A DNA stretch of 64,000 bases from Bradyrhizobium sp. OK095 (GCF_900109945.1 NZ_FOBX01000022.1:19435-83434), one strand, 5' to 3'. Positions 37,188 through 46,659 are shown, counted from the first letter of the stretch. The notes: generated by a model from the sequence alone, not told the origin. Program-made: numbers and translations.

Positions 37188-37715
37188 ATGTCACAGCTAT
37201 CTCTGGATGCCGTTGTCGAGCCGAACGAGACGAGAGGAATTGTCTGCATCAGGGCGGCCGATGCATCCGATATGGACAGTCTCTCGATCTATTTCACCGG
37301 CCTTTCCACGACGACGCGCAACAAGCGCTTCATGGGCGCGCGGGCGGACATCGCGATAGTCGCGGCCGAATGCGTCGCCAAAGCCAGCCATCCCGATCAC
37401 TTCACCTTGCTCGCCGAGCTCAGGCAGGAGGGGCGCGGCATGATCATCGGCGAGACGCTCTATGCCTATGATGCAGCTGCCCGGCATGGCGAGTTCGCGA
37501 TCTCGGTCGCCGATGCATTTCAGCGCACGGGCCTCGGCTTGCAGATGATGACCGCGATGGAGAGGCGCGCGAGCGATCTCGGTCACGAGATGATCGCAGC
37601 CGAGACCGCGCGGGCAAATGCCGAAATGCGCGGCCTCGCCAAGAAGGCGGGCTTTTGCGACACCGGCCTCGGAGACTGGCAATCGGTTCACTTCGCAAAA
37701 CGGCTGTCGCGCTAG
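37188..37715 (+). CDS. GNAT family N-acetyltransferase
   Basis: This 175-residue protein begins MSQLSLDAVVEPNETRGIVCIRAADASDMDSLSIYF. It has the acetyl-CoA-binding region EFAISVADAFQRTGLGLQMMTAMERRASDLG and the C-terminal NAEMRGLAKKAGF. QRTGLGL corresponds to the GNAT Q/RxxGxG/A loop. Such domains also occur as parts of Pat-like protein acetyltransferases, but this one is free-standing. ATG 37188 is preferred to GTG 37152. The substrate is unknown. Confidence 0.82.
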   Translation: MSQLSLDAVVEPNETRGIVCIRAADASDMDSLSIYFTGLSTTTRNKRFMGARADIAIVAAECVAKASHPDHFTLLAELRQEGRGMIIGETLYAYDAAARHGEFAISVADAFQRTGLGLQMMTAMERRASDLGHEMIAAETARANAEMRGLAKKAGFCDTGLGDWQSVHFAKRLSR

Positions 37716-37796
37716 CCACAAGCGCCTGATTTGCCGCATGGCATAGATCGTGCTCTAGTATCGCCTGGATTTCCCCAGCGATGGGAGCTTTCTGCG

Positions 37797-38282
37797 ATGC
37801 GCGCAGTTCTGGATTATTGCACCGGCGGAACGGAACGGCAGGTTGCGGCCGGCACCCTCGTCGTCACCGAGGGCAGCACCACTGGCCATCTCTACGTCCT
37901 CATGCAGGGCAAGCTCGAGGTGCTCAAGGGCGAGATGGTGGTTGCCACCGTCACCGAGCCAGGCGCGGTCCTCGGCGAGATGTCCGTGCTGTTGGGTCAG
38001 CCGCACACTGCGACGGTGCGAGCCTGTTCCGATGCGGTCGTCTACGAATTCGAGGATGCCGCCTCGTTCCTCAAACAGGAGCCGGGGGTTGCGCTCCTGA
38101 TCGCGAAGTTGCTGGCGCAGCGGCTCAACGTCGCCAACACTTATCTCGCCGATCTCAAGCGGCAATATGCCGGCCACGGCACGCATCTGGCCATGGTCGG
38201 CGAAGTGCTCCAGAGCATGATCAACCTGCCGCCGCTCGAGGTCTCGCCAGGCTCGGATCGGCAATCCGACCCAAGGATGTGA
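37797..38282 (+). CDS. cyclic nucleotide-binding domain protein
   Basis: This 161-residue protein consists of a cNMP-binding fold: GTLVVTEGSTTGHLYVLMQGKLEVLKGEMVVATVTEPGAVLGEMSVLLGQPHTATVRACSDAVVYEFEDA. The phosphate-binding cassette is GEMSVLLGQPHTATV; the canonical Arg is replaced by His in PHTATV, so cAMP binding is uncertain. No HTH follows, only a helical tail. Its 3' end overlaps the convergent metallophosphoesterase gene by 62 bases. Confidence 0.82.
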   Translation: MRAVLDYCTGGTERQVAAGTLVVTEGSTTGHLYVLMQGKLEVLKGEMVVATVTEPGAVLGEMSVLLGQPHTATVRACSDAVVYEFEDAASFLKQEPGVALLIAKLLAQRLNVANTYLADLKRQYAGHGTHLAMVGEVLQSMINLPPLEVSPGSDRQSDPRM

Positions 38283-39048
38283 GCCAGTCCGGAGGCTCCT
38301 CGATATAGCTCGCCGGCCGCTTCAGCGGCGCGTCGAGGTCGACCCACTGCGCTTCGCCCGCCGCGAGCCAGAACGCCTTGTTGGCATCGAGATCGAGCAC
38401 GATATGCGTCGGCGGCCGACCCGGTTGCAGGCCGGCGTTGAACACCCAGGTCTGGCCCAGCCGGTCGAACCACGAGCCGTCGGTGATGAACGGCGATTGA
38501 TGGACATGGCCCGAGATCACCATCGAGGGCTGATATTGCATGATCCATTGCACCAGCTCGACATCGCCGAAGAAGCGCTTGCCGCCCCAGCTGGTCGGCG
38601 AATTGGCCGGCGGTGCATGATGCGCCCAGATCCAGCGCTTGGGACGATTGACCGCGGCGTCGCGCAGCTGATCGACGATGCGCTGCTTGACCAGCGGCCC
38701 ATCCCACCACGGGCACACCGTGAACAGCGTATCGCCGAGCGCGATGTTGTCGCCGTCGCAGGCAATGCCCAGCTCTCGCACCTCCGAGATCCAGCGCGAG
38801 ATCTTTTCGCCCTCCGCATTGCGCTCGTCGAGATCGTGATTGCCGGAGCAGAGGATCACGCGGGTCTGCGCCGCGATCAGCGCGAGATATTTTTTTACCA
38901 CCACGATCTGCGCGCGAAAATCCACCATCGAGCCGATATCGAGCGCATCGCCGGCGAAGATCACGAGGTCGAACTGCGGCGCCGCGCTGACCAGCCAGTC
39001 GAGCTGCGGCAGCGAGTAGTGCAGGTCGGCCACGACCAGGCAGCGCAT
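38221..39048 (-). CDS. metallophosphoesterase
   Basis: This 275-residue calcineurin-like phosphoesterase has all five metal-ligand motifs in order: VADLH near the N-terminus, FAGDALD, CSGNHDLDE, WAHHAPP and SGHVHQSP. Two metals are expected, with a phosphodiester or phosphoprotein substrate. The C-terminal 60 residues (WVFNAGLQPGRPPTHIVLDLD) are typical of the YfcE-like branch. Its last 62 bases lie opposite the end of the cNMP-binding gene. The substrate is unknown. Confidence 0.88.
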   Translation of the reverse strand: MRCLVVADLHYSLPQLDWLVSAAPQFDLVIFAGDALDIGSMVDFRAQIVVVKKYLALIAAQTRVILCSGNHDLDERNAEGEKISRWISEVRELGIACDGDNIALGDTLFTVCPWWDGPLVKQRIVDQLRDAAVNRPKRWIWAHHAPPANSPTSWGGKRFFGDVELVQWIMQYQPSMVISGHVHQSPFITDGSWFDRLGQTWVFNAGLQPGRPPTHIVLDLDANKAFWLAAGEAQWVDLDAPLKRPASYIEEPPDWLTSLGRIADPSLARPRAAAG

Positions 39049-39226
39049 TGAAAATCCGGTGGTGAGACGTTGAAAATATCGGGGAATTGCAAAAACTTAT
39101 AAAGCAAAAAGCAGACCAGCATGGCCGCTTTCACTCGTCAATGCAATGAGATGCGGGGCGGGCGTCGCAGGGCTGGACCGGATCGTCGAATTCTGATGTC
39201 GTGGCCTTGCCCAACGCGGTGACCGC

Positions 39227-39916
39227 ATGACCTCCTTCAAGACGATTCGTGCCCGCGCCGAGAAACGCAAGGGCGGCCCCAAGGCGCTCGACAAGCTGAT
39301 GCCCGACAAGCCCGATTTGAAGGACCTGGCAAAGCTCGGCGACGACCGAATCCTCGCCGAGATGAGCAAGCGGGTGTTTTGCGCGGGCTTTGCCTGGAGC
39401 GTGATCGATTCGAAATGGGACGGCTTTGAAGAGGCCTTCCTGCGCTTCCAGCCGGCCGAGCTTACCTTCCAGCCCGAGGATTATTGGGAAGGCCTGTTGC
39501 GCGACACGCGCATCGTGCGCAACGGCGCCAAGATCATGTCGGTGCGTGACAATGCCGCCTTCGTGCAGGACATTGCGAAAGAACACGGCAGCTTCGGCAA
39601 GTTCCTGGCGAAGTGGCCGCCGTCCAACGAGATGGGCCTGCTCGACCTCCTCAGCAAGCGCGGCAGCCGGTTGGGGGGCAACACCGGCCAGATGCTGCTG
39701 CGCTTCGTCGGCTGGGACGGTTTTGTCACCTCCAGGGACGTCGTCGCGTCCTTGCGCGCTGCCGGCCTCGACATTGCCGAAGAGGTCAAATCAAAGGGCG
39801 ATCTCGCAAAAGTGCAGGCGCAGTTCAACGCCTGGGCTGAGGAAACCGGTCTGCCCTACACATATCTGTCACGCATCTGCGCACTCTCGGTTGGCGAGAA
39901 CCGCAGCGAGCATTAG
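39227..39916 (+). CDS. DNA-3-methyladenine glycosylase I family protein
   Basis: This 229-residue base-excision enzyme resembles Tag: MSKRVFCAGFAWSVIDSKWDGFEEAFLRFQP is the core where Tag has FxxGLSWxxVLxKR, and LLRDTRIVRNGAKIMSVRDNA follows. The zinc-binding Cys/His set of E. coli Tag is not evident, so it belongs to the diverged adenine-glycosylase-like branch. It would remove alkylated adenine. It stands 25 bases upstream of the DUF1330 gene, probably on one message. Confidence 0.82.
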   Translation: MTSFKTIRARAEKRKGGPKALDKLMPDKPDLKDLAKLGDDRILAEMSKRVFCAGFAWSVIDSKWDGFEEAFLRFQPAELTFQPEDYWEGLLRDTRIVRNGAKIMSVRDNAAFVQDIAKEHGSFGKFLAKWPPSNEMGLLDLLSKRGSRLGGNTGQMLLRFVGWDGFVTSRDVVASLRAAGLDIAEEVKSKGDLAKVQAQFNAWAEETGLPYTYLSRICALSVGENRSEH

Positions 39917-39941
39917 GCCACTGGAAATCAGGAGAAACAAA

Positions 39942-40235
39942 ATGGCAAAAGCCTATTGGGTTGCCACTTACCGCGCGATCAAGAATCCCGACGCCATGGC
40001 GGCCTACGCAAAACTGTCACGTCCGGCCATCGAAGCAGCCGGCGGTCGCGTGCTCGCGCGCGGGATGCCGGCTGCCGCCTTCGAGCATGGCCAGATGGAA
40101 CGCGTCGTCCTCATCGAGTTCGACAGTGTCGCGAGCGCCTTGGCGGCTTATGAGAGCCCGGCCTACAAGGCAGCTCACGATCTGCTCGGCGACGGCGCAG
40201 ATCGCGATATCAGGGTCGTCGAAGCCGCCGAATAG
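39942..40235 (+). CDS. DUF1330 domain protein
   Basis: This 97-residue protein starts MAKAYWVATYRAIKNPDAMAAYAKLSRPAIEAAGGRVLARGM and has RVVLIEFDSVASALAAYESPAYKAA, the DUF1330 pattern (dimeric alpha/beta-barrel, ferredoxin-like). The ribosome site CAGGAGAAACAAA lies just before the ATG. DUF1330 function is unknown; the fold is shared with EthD-type and muconolactone isomerase-like proteins. Confidence 0.88.
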   Translation: MAKAYWVATYRAIKNPDAMAAYAKLSRPAIEAAGGRVLARGMPAAAFEHGQMERVVLIEFDSVASALAAYESPAYKAAHDLLGDGADRDIRVVEAAE

Positions 40236-40438
40236 CGCTGCGTCGGTCTGATCGTGGACATCGTGTGGCGATCCCGTGCCGTGAGCGCGGCGATCGCCGC
40301 GCGCGATCACGAAATACATTTTTCCGGAACATTCCTGCGCAGTACCCGTTCGGGAGTTTGAGCCATGCGACACAAGCGCAGGGAACGCCCGCGTCGGCTC
40401 AAATCGATGAAACCCGACACGCCCGAACGGAGCAGCCC

Positions 40439-40732
40439 ATGAAACTCACAACCGAACAGGTGAAGCAGACCGTTAACCAGCTCGGCGCCCAGGTGCTGCC
40501 CGACGAACATCCCGCCATGCCGCAGCTGAACAGCATGTTCGGCGAGCACACCTTCTTCGTCGACGAAACGGGCCTGAAGGTCCTCGAGCCCACCCCGTCA
40601 CTCAGCGCCGAACGCCAGACCGGCGAGGTCGTCAGCCTCGCCGACTGGAGCGATGCAGATTTGACGCGCCTGATGGCGCATGAGCCGGAGCCGACCGGTG
40701 TGATCGTGGTGTTCGAGCATGTGAGGCATTGA
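40439..40732 (+). CDS. small hypothetical protein
   Basis: This 97-residue soluble protein begins MKLTTEQVKQTVNQLGAQVLPDEHPAMPQLNSMFGEHTFFVDETGLKVLEP and ends PEPTGVIVVFEHVRH. The GEHTFFVDETGLKVLE centre looks like a folded beta hairpin. No family is recognised, but codon use fits the genome. The frame is open upstream to 40265 without a convincing N-terminus. Confidence 0.62.
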   Translation: MKLTTEQVKQTVNQLGAQVLPDEHPAMPQLNSMFGEHTFFVDETGLKVLEPTPSLSAERQTGEVVSLADWSDADLTRLMAHEPEPTGVIVVFEHVRH

Positions 40733-40803
40733 CTGGTTCGCACCGATCGACTTGCATCGGTGGCGGGTTTGAAAAATCCTACCACTGTCGTTGCCAGTCC
40801 GGT

Positions 40804-41904
40804 TCAAATGCCGAAAGTCAGCTGCGGCTCCGCATCGTCCCCGTCCTGAAGCGAAGACAGTGAGACCCCCAGCAGCCTGACGCGCTTGGGCAGCGGCATC
40901 TCGACCTCGAGCAGGCCACAGGCCAACCGCTCCAGCTCTTCCCGGCCTGCAACCGGTGCGAGGGTGGACCTGCTGCGTGTGATGATCTCGAAGTCGGCGA
41001 ATTTGATCTTCAGGGTGACGGTGCGGCCGCGGTTGCCGGTCGTCTCGCAATGGCGCCAGACCTTGTCGACGAGGGGTTTGAGCTCGGCGACCAGCGTCTC
41101 GAATTCGTCGAGGTCGGTCGAGAACGTGGTCTCCGCGCCGATCGACTTGCGGATCCGGTTGGCCCGGACCGGCCGTTCGTCGATACCGCGTGAGATCCAG
41201 TAGTAATAGGCTCCGGACTTGCCGAAATTCGCATTCATGAACTCCAGCGTCTGGTTGCGGATGTCGAGACCGGTGAACAGGCCGAGCGCGTTCATCTTCG
41301 CACTCGTCGCCGGGCCGATCCCATGGAATTTTCCGACGGGCAGCGTCTCGACGAAGCCGGGTCCCATCTCCGGCGAGATCACGAACTGGCCGTTGGGCTT
41401 GCGATGATCGGAGGCGAGTTTTGCAAGAAACTTGTTGTAGGAAATGCCCGCGGAAGCATTGAGGCCCGTCTCGGCCCTGATCCTCTCGCGGACCAGCAAG
41501 GCGACGTCGCGCGCCAGCGGGATGCCTTGCAAATTTTCCGTCACATCGAGATAGGCTTCGTCGAGCGACAACGGCTCGATGATGGGCGTGTGCTCGGCAA
41601 AGATCTCGCGGATCTGCCTGGAGATCGCCTTGTAGACCTCGAAGCGCGGCCTGACGAAGATCAGGTCGGGACATTGCCGCTTCGCCGTCACCGATGGCAT
41701 CGCGGAGCGAACGCCGAATTTACGGGCCTCGTAGCTCGCGGCGGCGACGACGCCGCGCTCCGCGGAGCCGCCGACGGCGACCGGCTTGCCGCGCAGCTCC
41801 GGATTGTCGCGCTGTTCCACGGACGCATAGAAGGCATCCATGTCGATATGGATGATCTTGCGGACGGGCGAGACCTCGCCAGTCACCGTGTCGGATTCGT
41901 GCAT
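40804..41904 (-). CDS. dinB: DNA polymerase IV (Y family)
   Basis: This 366-residue translesion polymerase begins (after a short tail) RKIIHIDMDAFYASVEQRDNPELRGKPVAVGG, with the first catalytic Asp. It has SLDEAYLDVTENL with the catalytic DE pair, then KLASDHRKPNGQF and FHGIGPATSAKMNALGL. The C-terminal QLTFGI resembles a clamp-binding motif. ATG 41904 is preferred to GTG 41925. No GTTC-N7-GTTC LexA box is visible within 180 bases upstream. Confidence 0.95.
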   Translation of the reverse strand: MHESDTVTGEVSPVRKIIHIDMDAFYASVEQRDNPELRGKPVAVGGSAERGVVAAASYEARKFGVRSAMPSVTAKRQCPDLIFVRPRFEVYKAISRQIREIFAEHTPIIEPLSLDEAYLDVTENLQGIPLARDVALLVRERIRAETGLNASAGISYNKFLAKLASDHRKPNGQFVISPEMGPGFVETLPVGKFHGIGPATSAKMNALGLFTGLDIRNQTLEFMNANFGKSGAYYYWISRGIDERPVRANRIRKSIGAETTFSTDLDEFETLVAELKPLVDKVWRHCETTGNRGRTVTLKIKFADFEIITRSRSTLAPVAGREELERLACGLLEVEMPLPKRVRLLGVSLSSLQDGDDAEPQLTFGI

Positions 41905-42087
41905 GGAAAGATGATACAATCGCACGAAGAGATGCGCGAGGTCATGGATGCTTTGCCGGCGTGCTCAATGCGGCCATCTGGCGTTTGAATTGAGGCGTTC
42001 GGCTTAGAGCTCATCAAAGAACAATCTCAGGCTTGTGAGTCGCAAACCTAGGCATGCGATCCTATATCGGCGTGCAGAGGACAGCCC

Positions 42088-42297
42088 ATGCAGTACAGCT
42101 CCGAACTCATTCAGACCATGCGCCAGGCACTCGAGACCGTGATGGCGAGCGTGCCGGCCCATCAATCGGTGTTTGGCCTGAAAGCCGCCGTGGCCGAATG
42201 CATCCTGAACGCTGCCGCGCACGGCCAGACGTCATACGACGGACTGGTGCAGTCCGCCTCCGACCAGATCCAGCCGATCATCTCGATGCTGACGTGA
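42088..42297 (+). CDS. small hypothetical helical protein
   Basis: This 69-residue protein begins MQYSSELIQTMRQALETVMASVPAHQSVFGLKAAVAECILNAAAHG and ends QIQPIISMLT. It is predicted to be nearly all helical, with no membrane segment. No family is recognised. Codon use and the ATG preceded by GAGGACAG support it as real. It lies just before the tRNA gene. Confidence 0.6.
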   Translation: MQYSSELIQTMRQALETVMASVPAHQSVFGLKAAVAECILNAAAHGQTSYDGLVQSASDQIQPIISMLT

Positions 42298-42356
42298 GCG
42301 CGCGCTCTGGGTGGAGCGCCGGGCAGGGTGTCGATTGGGAAAACTGTGCCACGAAC

Positions 42357-42433
42357 TGGCGCACCCGATAGGAGTCGAACCTATGACCTTTGCCTTCGGA
42401 GGGCAACGCTCTATCCAGCTGAGCTACGGGTGC
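42357..42433 (-). tRNA. tRNA-Arg (anticodon CCG)
   Basis: On the minus strand this 77-base gene starts GCACCCGTAGCTCAGCTGG. It has an acceptor stem GCACCCG/CGGGTGC, the D-arm, an anticodon stem TTGCC/GGCAA with loop CTCCGAA (anticodon CCG, reading CGG), and TTCGACTC in the T arm. It ends in G and an encoded CCA. Confidence 0.96.
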
Positions 42434-42491
42434 AACGAGGGTCCATTTAGCCGATTGGCGGGGGGCGGGCAACCGCTTCCGCCGTCTTCGG

Positions 42492-43547
42492 TCAGGCTGA
42501 TTTGCGGGCAATACGGCCAGGAACCGGCGCTGCCTCCCGCCCGAGCCCCGCGAATTCGGCGAGCACCCGCTCGGCGCAGAGGACGCGGTTGCGGCCGAGC
42601 CGCTTGGCTGCATAGAGGGCCTCGTCGGCGGCGCCCAGCAGCCGGTCGGGATTGCCGTCGGCGTCAGTGGGGATGTGGCTGGCGACGCCGACGCTGAGGG
42701 TGACGTGGTTGCCGGCTCCCTCGGCGCCGTGGGCGATCGCCAAGGCCATCACGGCGGAGCGAATCTCGTCGGCGATGGCGCAGGCGCTGTCGCAGTCCAT
42801 GTCCGGCAGGATCAGCGCGAATTCTTCCCCGCCATAGCGGCTGGCAAGGTCGAGCGGGCGCACGGCGTGGCGGCTGACGACATCGGCGACCGCGCGCAGG
42901 CACTCGTCGCCGCTCTGGTGGCCGTGGCGGTCGTTGAACAGCTTGAAATGATCGACGTCGACGAACAGCAGCGCCATCGGCTTCTGCGTCCGCTGGGCGC
43001 GAGCCCATTCGGTCATCAGCATCTGGTCGAAGGCGCGGCGGTTCGACAGGCCGGTCAGCCCGTCCTTGGTGGCAAGCTCCTTCAGCGCGGTCTCGGCGCG
43101 CTTCTGGTCGGTGAGGTCGCGCAGCGTCTCCACGACGGCGATCAAATGGCCGGCCTCGTCATGGATCGGGCCGGCGTCGATGGCGAGATAGAGCTGGCTG
43201 CCGAGCTTTGGCATCACGCACCAGTTCTCCGCGGAAAAGCCGAGCCCGTTATGGCCGCGTGCGGCATATTCCGAATAATATTCCGGCAGCTGCTCGGGCC
43301 GGTCGAGCGCGACGAGGTCGGCGAGGCACGGGCGTTTAGTCTCGTAAAAGGCCTGCCAGTGTCTTGTCGTGCCGATCACCTCGGAGGCGGCGACGCCGGT
43401 CAGCCGCTCGCAGGCCCTGTTCCAGATCACGACGCGGCGCTTGGGGTCGATCACGAAGGTCGGCACCACCAAATGCTGCATCAGCCGCACTGCATAGGAG
43501 TCCGCGACGTCGACGGCTTTCGCTGGAGGTTTCGTTGACTTGGCCAT
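42492..43547 (-). CDS. PAS-GGDEF diguanylate cyclase
   Basis: This 351-residue soluble protein has a PAS domain at about 20-150 (VPTFVIDPKRRVVIWNRACERLTGVAASEVIG) and a GGDEF domain at about 165-335. The active-site motif RYGGEEFALILP is intact, and RPLD five residues before it forms the inhibitory I-site. It should make cyclic-di-GMP and be product-inhibited. Its start lies one base after the stop of the large GGDEF-EAL protein upstream, so both are likely made together. Confidence 0.92.
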   Translation of the reverse strand: MAKSTKPPAKAVDVADSYAVRLMQHLVVPTFVIDPKRRVVIWNRACERLTGVAASEVIGTTRHWQAFYETKRPCLADLVALDRPEQLPEYYSEYAARGHNGLGFSAENWCVMPKLGSQLYLAIDAGPIHDEAGHLIAVVETLRDLTDQKRAETALKELATKDGLTGLSNRRAFDQMLMTEWARAQRTQKPMALLFVDVDHFKLFNDRHGHQSGDECLRAVADVVSRHAVRPLDLASRYGGEEFALILPDMDCDSACAIADEIRSAVMALAIAHGAEGAGNHVTLSVGVASHIPTDADGNPDRLLGAADEALYAAKRLGRNRVLCAERVLAEFAGLGREAAPVPGRIARKSA

Positions 43548-43548
43548 T

Positions 43549-46500
43549 TCAGGCCACCGCCGCCACGGGCGCGGCGTCTCCCGGACTGAACAGCTTGCGG
43601 ACTTCGGCCGCTGGCTTCGGCTTGCTGAACAGATAGCCCTGCATCTCAGTGCAGCCGAGCGCGCGCAGCATCTCGCGCTGGGCCTCGGTCTCGACGCCCT
43701 CGGCGACCGTGGTCATGTTGCTGGCGGCCGCGATGTTCACCACGGCCTGCACGATGACAGGCGCGCCGCTCGTCTCCGCGATATCGGCGACGAAGCAGCG
43801 GTCGATCTTGATCTTGTCGAACGGGAAGCGCTTCAAATAGCTCAGCGAGGAATAACCGGTGCCGAAATCGTCGAGCGCGATGCGCACGCCGATGGCGCGG
43901 AGCTGGTGCAGGATCGAGAGCGCGGCCTCGTCGTCGCGGATCAGCACGGCCTCGGTGATCTCGAGCTCGAGCCGGCGCGGGTCGAGCCCGGAGGCGGCGA
44001 GGGCACCTGCGATCCGCAGCGCCAGCGTGTCGCATTTAAGCTGCACCGGCGAGACGTTGACCGCGATCCGCACATGCGCCGGCCAGGTCGCGGCCTCGTT
44101 GCAGGCGGTACGCAGCACCCAGTCGCCAAGTTCGGTAATCAGGCCGGTATCCTCGGCGATCGGGATGAACTCCGCTGGCGAGATCATGCCGCGCTCGGGA
44201 TGGCGCCAGCGCAGCAGCGCCTCGCAGCCCGAGACCTCGTTGGTGCGCAAATCGACCAGTGGCTGGTAGTGGATCTCGAAGCCGCCATTCACCAGGGCCT
44301 GGCGCAAATCCTGCTCCAGGGTCAGACGCGCCCTGGCGCAAGCGTCCATCTCCGGCTCGAAGAAGCGGTGGGTGCGGCGTCCCGAGGCCTTGGCGCCATA
44401 CATCGCAAGGTCGGCGTTCTTGATGAGCTGGTCGAGATCGGTGCCGTCCTGCGGCGCCAGCGCGATGCCGATGCTGGCGTCGGTGGAGAGCTGGTGGCCG
44501 AAGCAGTGATAGGGCTGGCGGATCGCCTCGTAGATCCGTGTCACGAATGACAGCACGTCGGCGGAGGACTGGACTGCCGTCTGGATCACCGCGAATTCGT
44601 CGCCGCCGAGCCGCGCGATCAGGTCGCCTCGCTTGAGGCAGCCGCGCAGGCGGGTCGCGATCGCCTTCAGCAGTTCGTCGCCGACGTGATGGCCGAGCGA
44701 ATCGTTGATGCCCTTGAACTCGTCGACGTCGATATAGAGCAGCGCGAACTGCTGGCCGCCTGCGACCTTTTCCAGCTCGCGCTCGATCTGCTCGCGGAAC
44801 AGCGTGCGGTTTGGCAGGTCGGTCAGCGCATCGTAATGCGCCATATGCGCGATCTTCTCATGGGCACGCCGCCGCTCGGTGACGTCCTCGATGACGCTGA
44901 TGAGGTAGCGCGGCTCGCCGGACTTGTCGCGAATGCCTATCCGGGTCGAGGTGATATAGCGCGATCCCTTGGTCTGGCTTTGCCAGGCATGCTCGTCCTT
45001 GAACAATCCCTCGGGGGCTTGCAGCGCCCTGCTGTCGTCTTCGGTGACGATCCTGGCTGTGTCATCCGGGTAGAGGTCGAACGGGGTCTTGCCGATGATC
45101 GCTTCACTGGGCTGGCCGAATTGCTCCTCGGCGGTGCGGTTGATCAGCAGATATTCCCGCGTTCCGGCGTCCTTCACCGTGATCTGGGAGGGGATGTGAT
45201 CGATGATCTCGCGCAGGAACATGTAGTTGCGGTCGCGCTCCTGCTCCAGATGGCGCCGCTCGGTGATCTCCTCGATCGTGGCGACCCAGCCGCCCTGCGC
45301 GAGCGGGGTGTTGATGACCTGGAAGGTGCGGCCGTTGGGCAGCTCATGGACCCTGGTGGAGACCGTGCCTTCGGCGACCACCCGCATCACATCGGCGCAA
45401 AACGTCTCGACGTCGCCGCGGAACGCGCCACGCTCCTTGCGATGATACATGGCCTCGCGGATGTTGACGCCGGGCTTGATGATGTCGTGGGAGAGGCCGA
45501 ACATGTCGGCGTAGCGGCGGTTGCAGGTGACGATGGTGCCACTCGCGTCGTACAGGATCAGCCCTTGCGACATGTTGTTCAAGGCGGTGTCGAGCCGCTG
45601 CCGCTCCGATTCGATCCGCTGCTGGGCCTCGCGGTTCTGCCGGTCGATCTGGCGAATGATCAGATAGAGGATCAGCGCGATCACGGCGGCTGAAAGCATT
45701 GCCGTGGTGACCATGAAGCCGGTCTGTTGCCGCCAGTCCGCAAGCGCCGCGCTCATGGTGTTGGTTGCGATGATGACCAGCGGAAAATGGCTCAACGACG
45801 CCGCCGAGCCCAGCCGCTCCTCGCCGTCGACAGGGCTGGTGACGCGAAGCGTCTGCCGGCCGCCGCGAGCCAGCACCTTCTGCATCAGCGGTGCGTCCTT
45901 GTAGCTCGTCCCGATCATGGCTTCGACATGCGGGTAGCGCGCCAGCATCTTGCCTTCGCGGTCGAACAGCGCGATCGCCGTACCCTCGGCAAGCGCCACG
46001 GATGCGAAATAATTCTGGTAGCTGTCCGGATCGATCCGGCGGACCATTGCGCCGACGAAGGTACCGTCCGGCAGGCTCAGCCGCCGCGCCACGATCGTGG
46101 TCCATTTGCCGATGAGGAAGCTGCGGACGGATTCCAGCTGTACCGACTCGGCCATCGGGTTCGACTTGAACGTCTGGAAATAGGCGCGCGCGGCGACGTT
46201 GATCTTGGGCAGCGGCTGGGACCGCGACCAGTTGATGATCTCGCCGTCGGCATCGTAGATCACGATGTCGCCGAGATAGGATACGGCGCTGATCTTGCCC
46301 CGCAGCATCTCGTTGGCCGCCGGTCCCGACATCCGCTCGCGGAACATCGCGGCCGAGCTGATCTCCGGCAGTTTCATCTGCCCGATCAGATCGGCGGCGA
46401 CGACGTCGGAATCCTGGAATTGCTGATCAAAGTGCCGCGCGATCAGCTGCACGGTGTTTTCGAGCTCGCGCTCGCGGTTGGCGAGGGTCCGCTCGCGAAA

Positions 46501-46659
46501 CTCGCCGATGGCCATGGCGGTCACGGTGAAGATCCCCGCGACCAGCAACACACCGCTCAGGGTCAGCCACAGCACAGGTCCGCGCCGCATCGCTGCCTCC
46601 CAGCCGCGTCTCGCGGCTAGGCACATTCCGGCTGCGATCCCTGTAAAGGCCTGGCGCAT
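43549..46659 (-). CDS. membrane-bound Cache-PAS-GGDEF-EAL protein
   Basis: This 1036-residue protein has a first membrane helix (VLWLTLSGVLLVAGIFTVTAMAI), a periplasmic dCache-like sensor, and a second helix near 310-335 (AMLSAAVIALILYLII). Two PAS regions follow (TALNNMSQGLILYDASGTIV; LREIIDHIPSQITVKDAG). The GGDEF domain has ARLGGDEFAVIQ, and the EAL domain has SGCEALLRWRHPERG and ALDDFGTGYSSLSYLK with ligand residues present. Both domains look competent. GTAT-rich upstream frame is ignored because GGAGGGGGA sits immediately before the ATG at 46659. Confidence 0.93.
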   Translation of the reverse strand: MRQAFTGIAAGMCLAARRGWEAAMRRGPVLWLTLSGVLLVAGIFTVTAMAIGEFRERTLANRERELENTVQLIARHFDQQFQDSDVVAADLIGQMKLPEISSAAMFRERMSGPAANEMLRGKISAVSYLGDIVIYDADGEIINWSRSQPLPKINVAARAYFQTFKSNPMAESVQLESVRSFLIGKWTTIVARRLSLPDGTFVGAMVRRIDPDSYQNYFASVALAEGTAIALFDREGKMLARYPHVEAMIGTSYKDAPLMQKVLARGGRQTLRVTSPVDGEERLGSAASLSHFPLVIIATNTMSAALADWRQQTGFMVTTAMLSAAVIALILYLIIRQIDRQNREAQQRIESERQRLDTALNNMSQGLILYDASGTIVTCNRRYADMFGLSHDIIKPGVNIREAMYHRKERGAFRGDVETFCADVMRVVAEGTVSTRVHELPNGRTFQVINTPLAQGGWVATIEEITERRHLEQERDRNYMFLREIIDHIPSQITVKDAGTREYLLINRTAEEQFGQPSEAIIGKTPFDLYPDDTARIVTEDDSRALQAPEGLFKDEHAWQSQTKGSRYITSTRIGIRDKSGEPRYLISVIEDVTERRRAHEKIAHMAHYDALTDLPNRTLFREQIERELEKVAGGQQFALLYIDVDEFKGINDSLGHHVGDELLKAIATRLRGCLKRGDLIARLGGDEFAVIQTAVQSSADVLSFVTRIYEAIRQPYHCFGHQLSTDASIGIALAPQDGTDLDQLIKNADLAMYGAKASGRRTHRFFEPEMDACARARLTLEQDLRQALVNGGFEIHYQPLVDLRTNEVSGCEALLRWRHPERGMISPAEFIPIAEDTGLITELGDWVLRTACNEAATWPAHVRIAVNVSPVQLKCDTLALRIAGALAASGLDPRRLELEITEAVLIRDDEAALSILHQLRAIGVRIALDDFGTGYSSLSYLKRFPFDKIKIDRCFVADIAETSGAPVIVQAVVNIAAASNMTTVAEGVETEAQREMLRALGCTEMQGYLFSKPKPAAEVRKLFSPGDAAPVAAVA

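Noticed and set aside
41905..42087. SOS (LexA) box before dinB
   Set aside because: I searched for the alphaproteobacterial direct repeat GTTC-N7-GTTC and found none.
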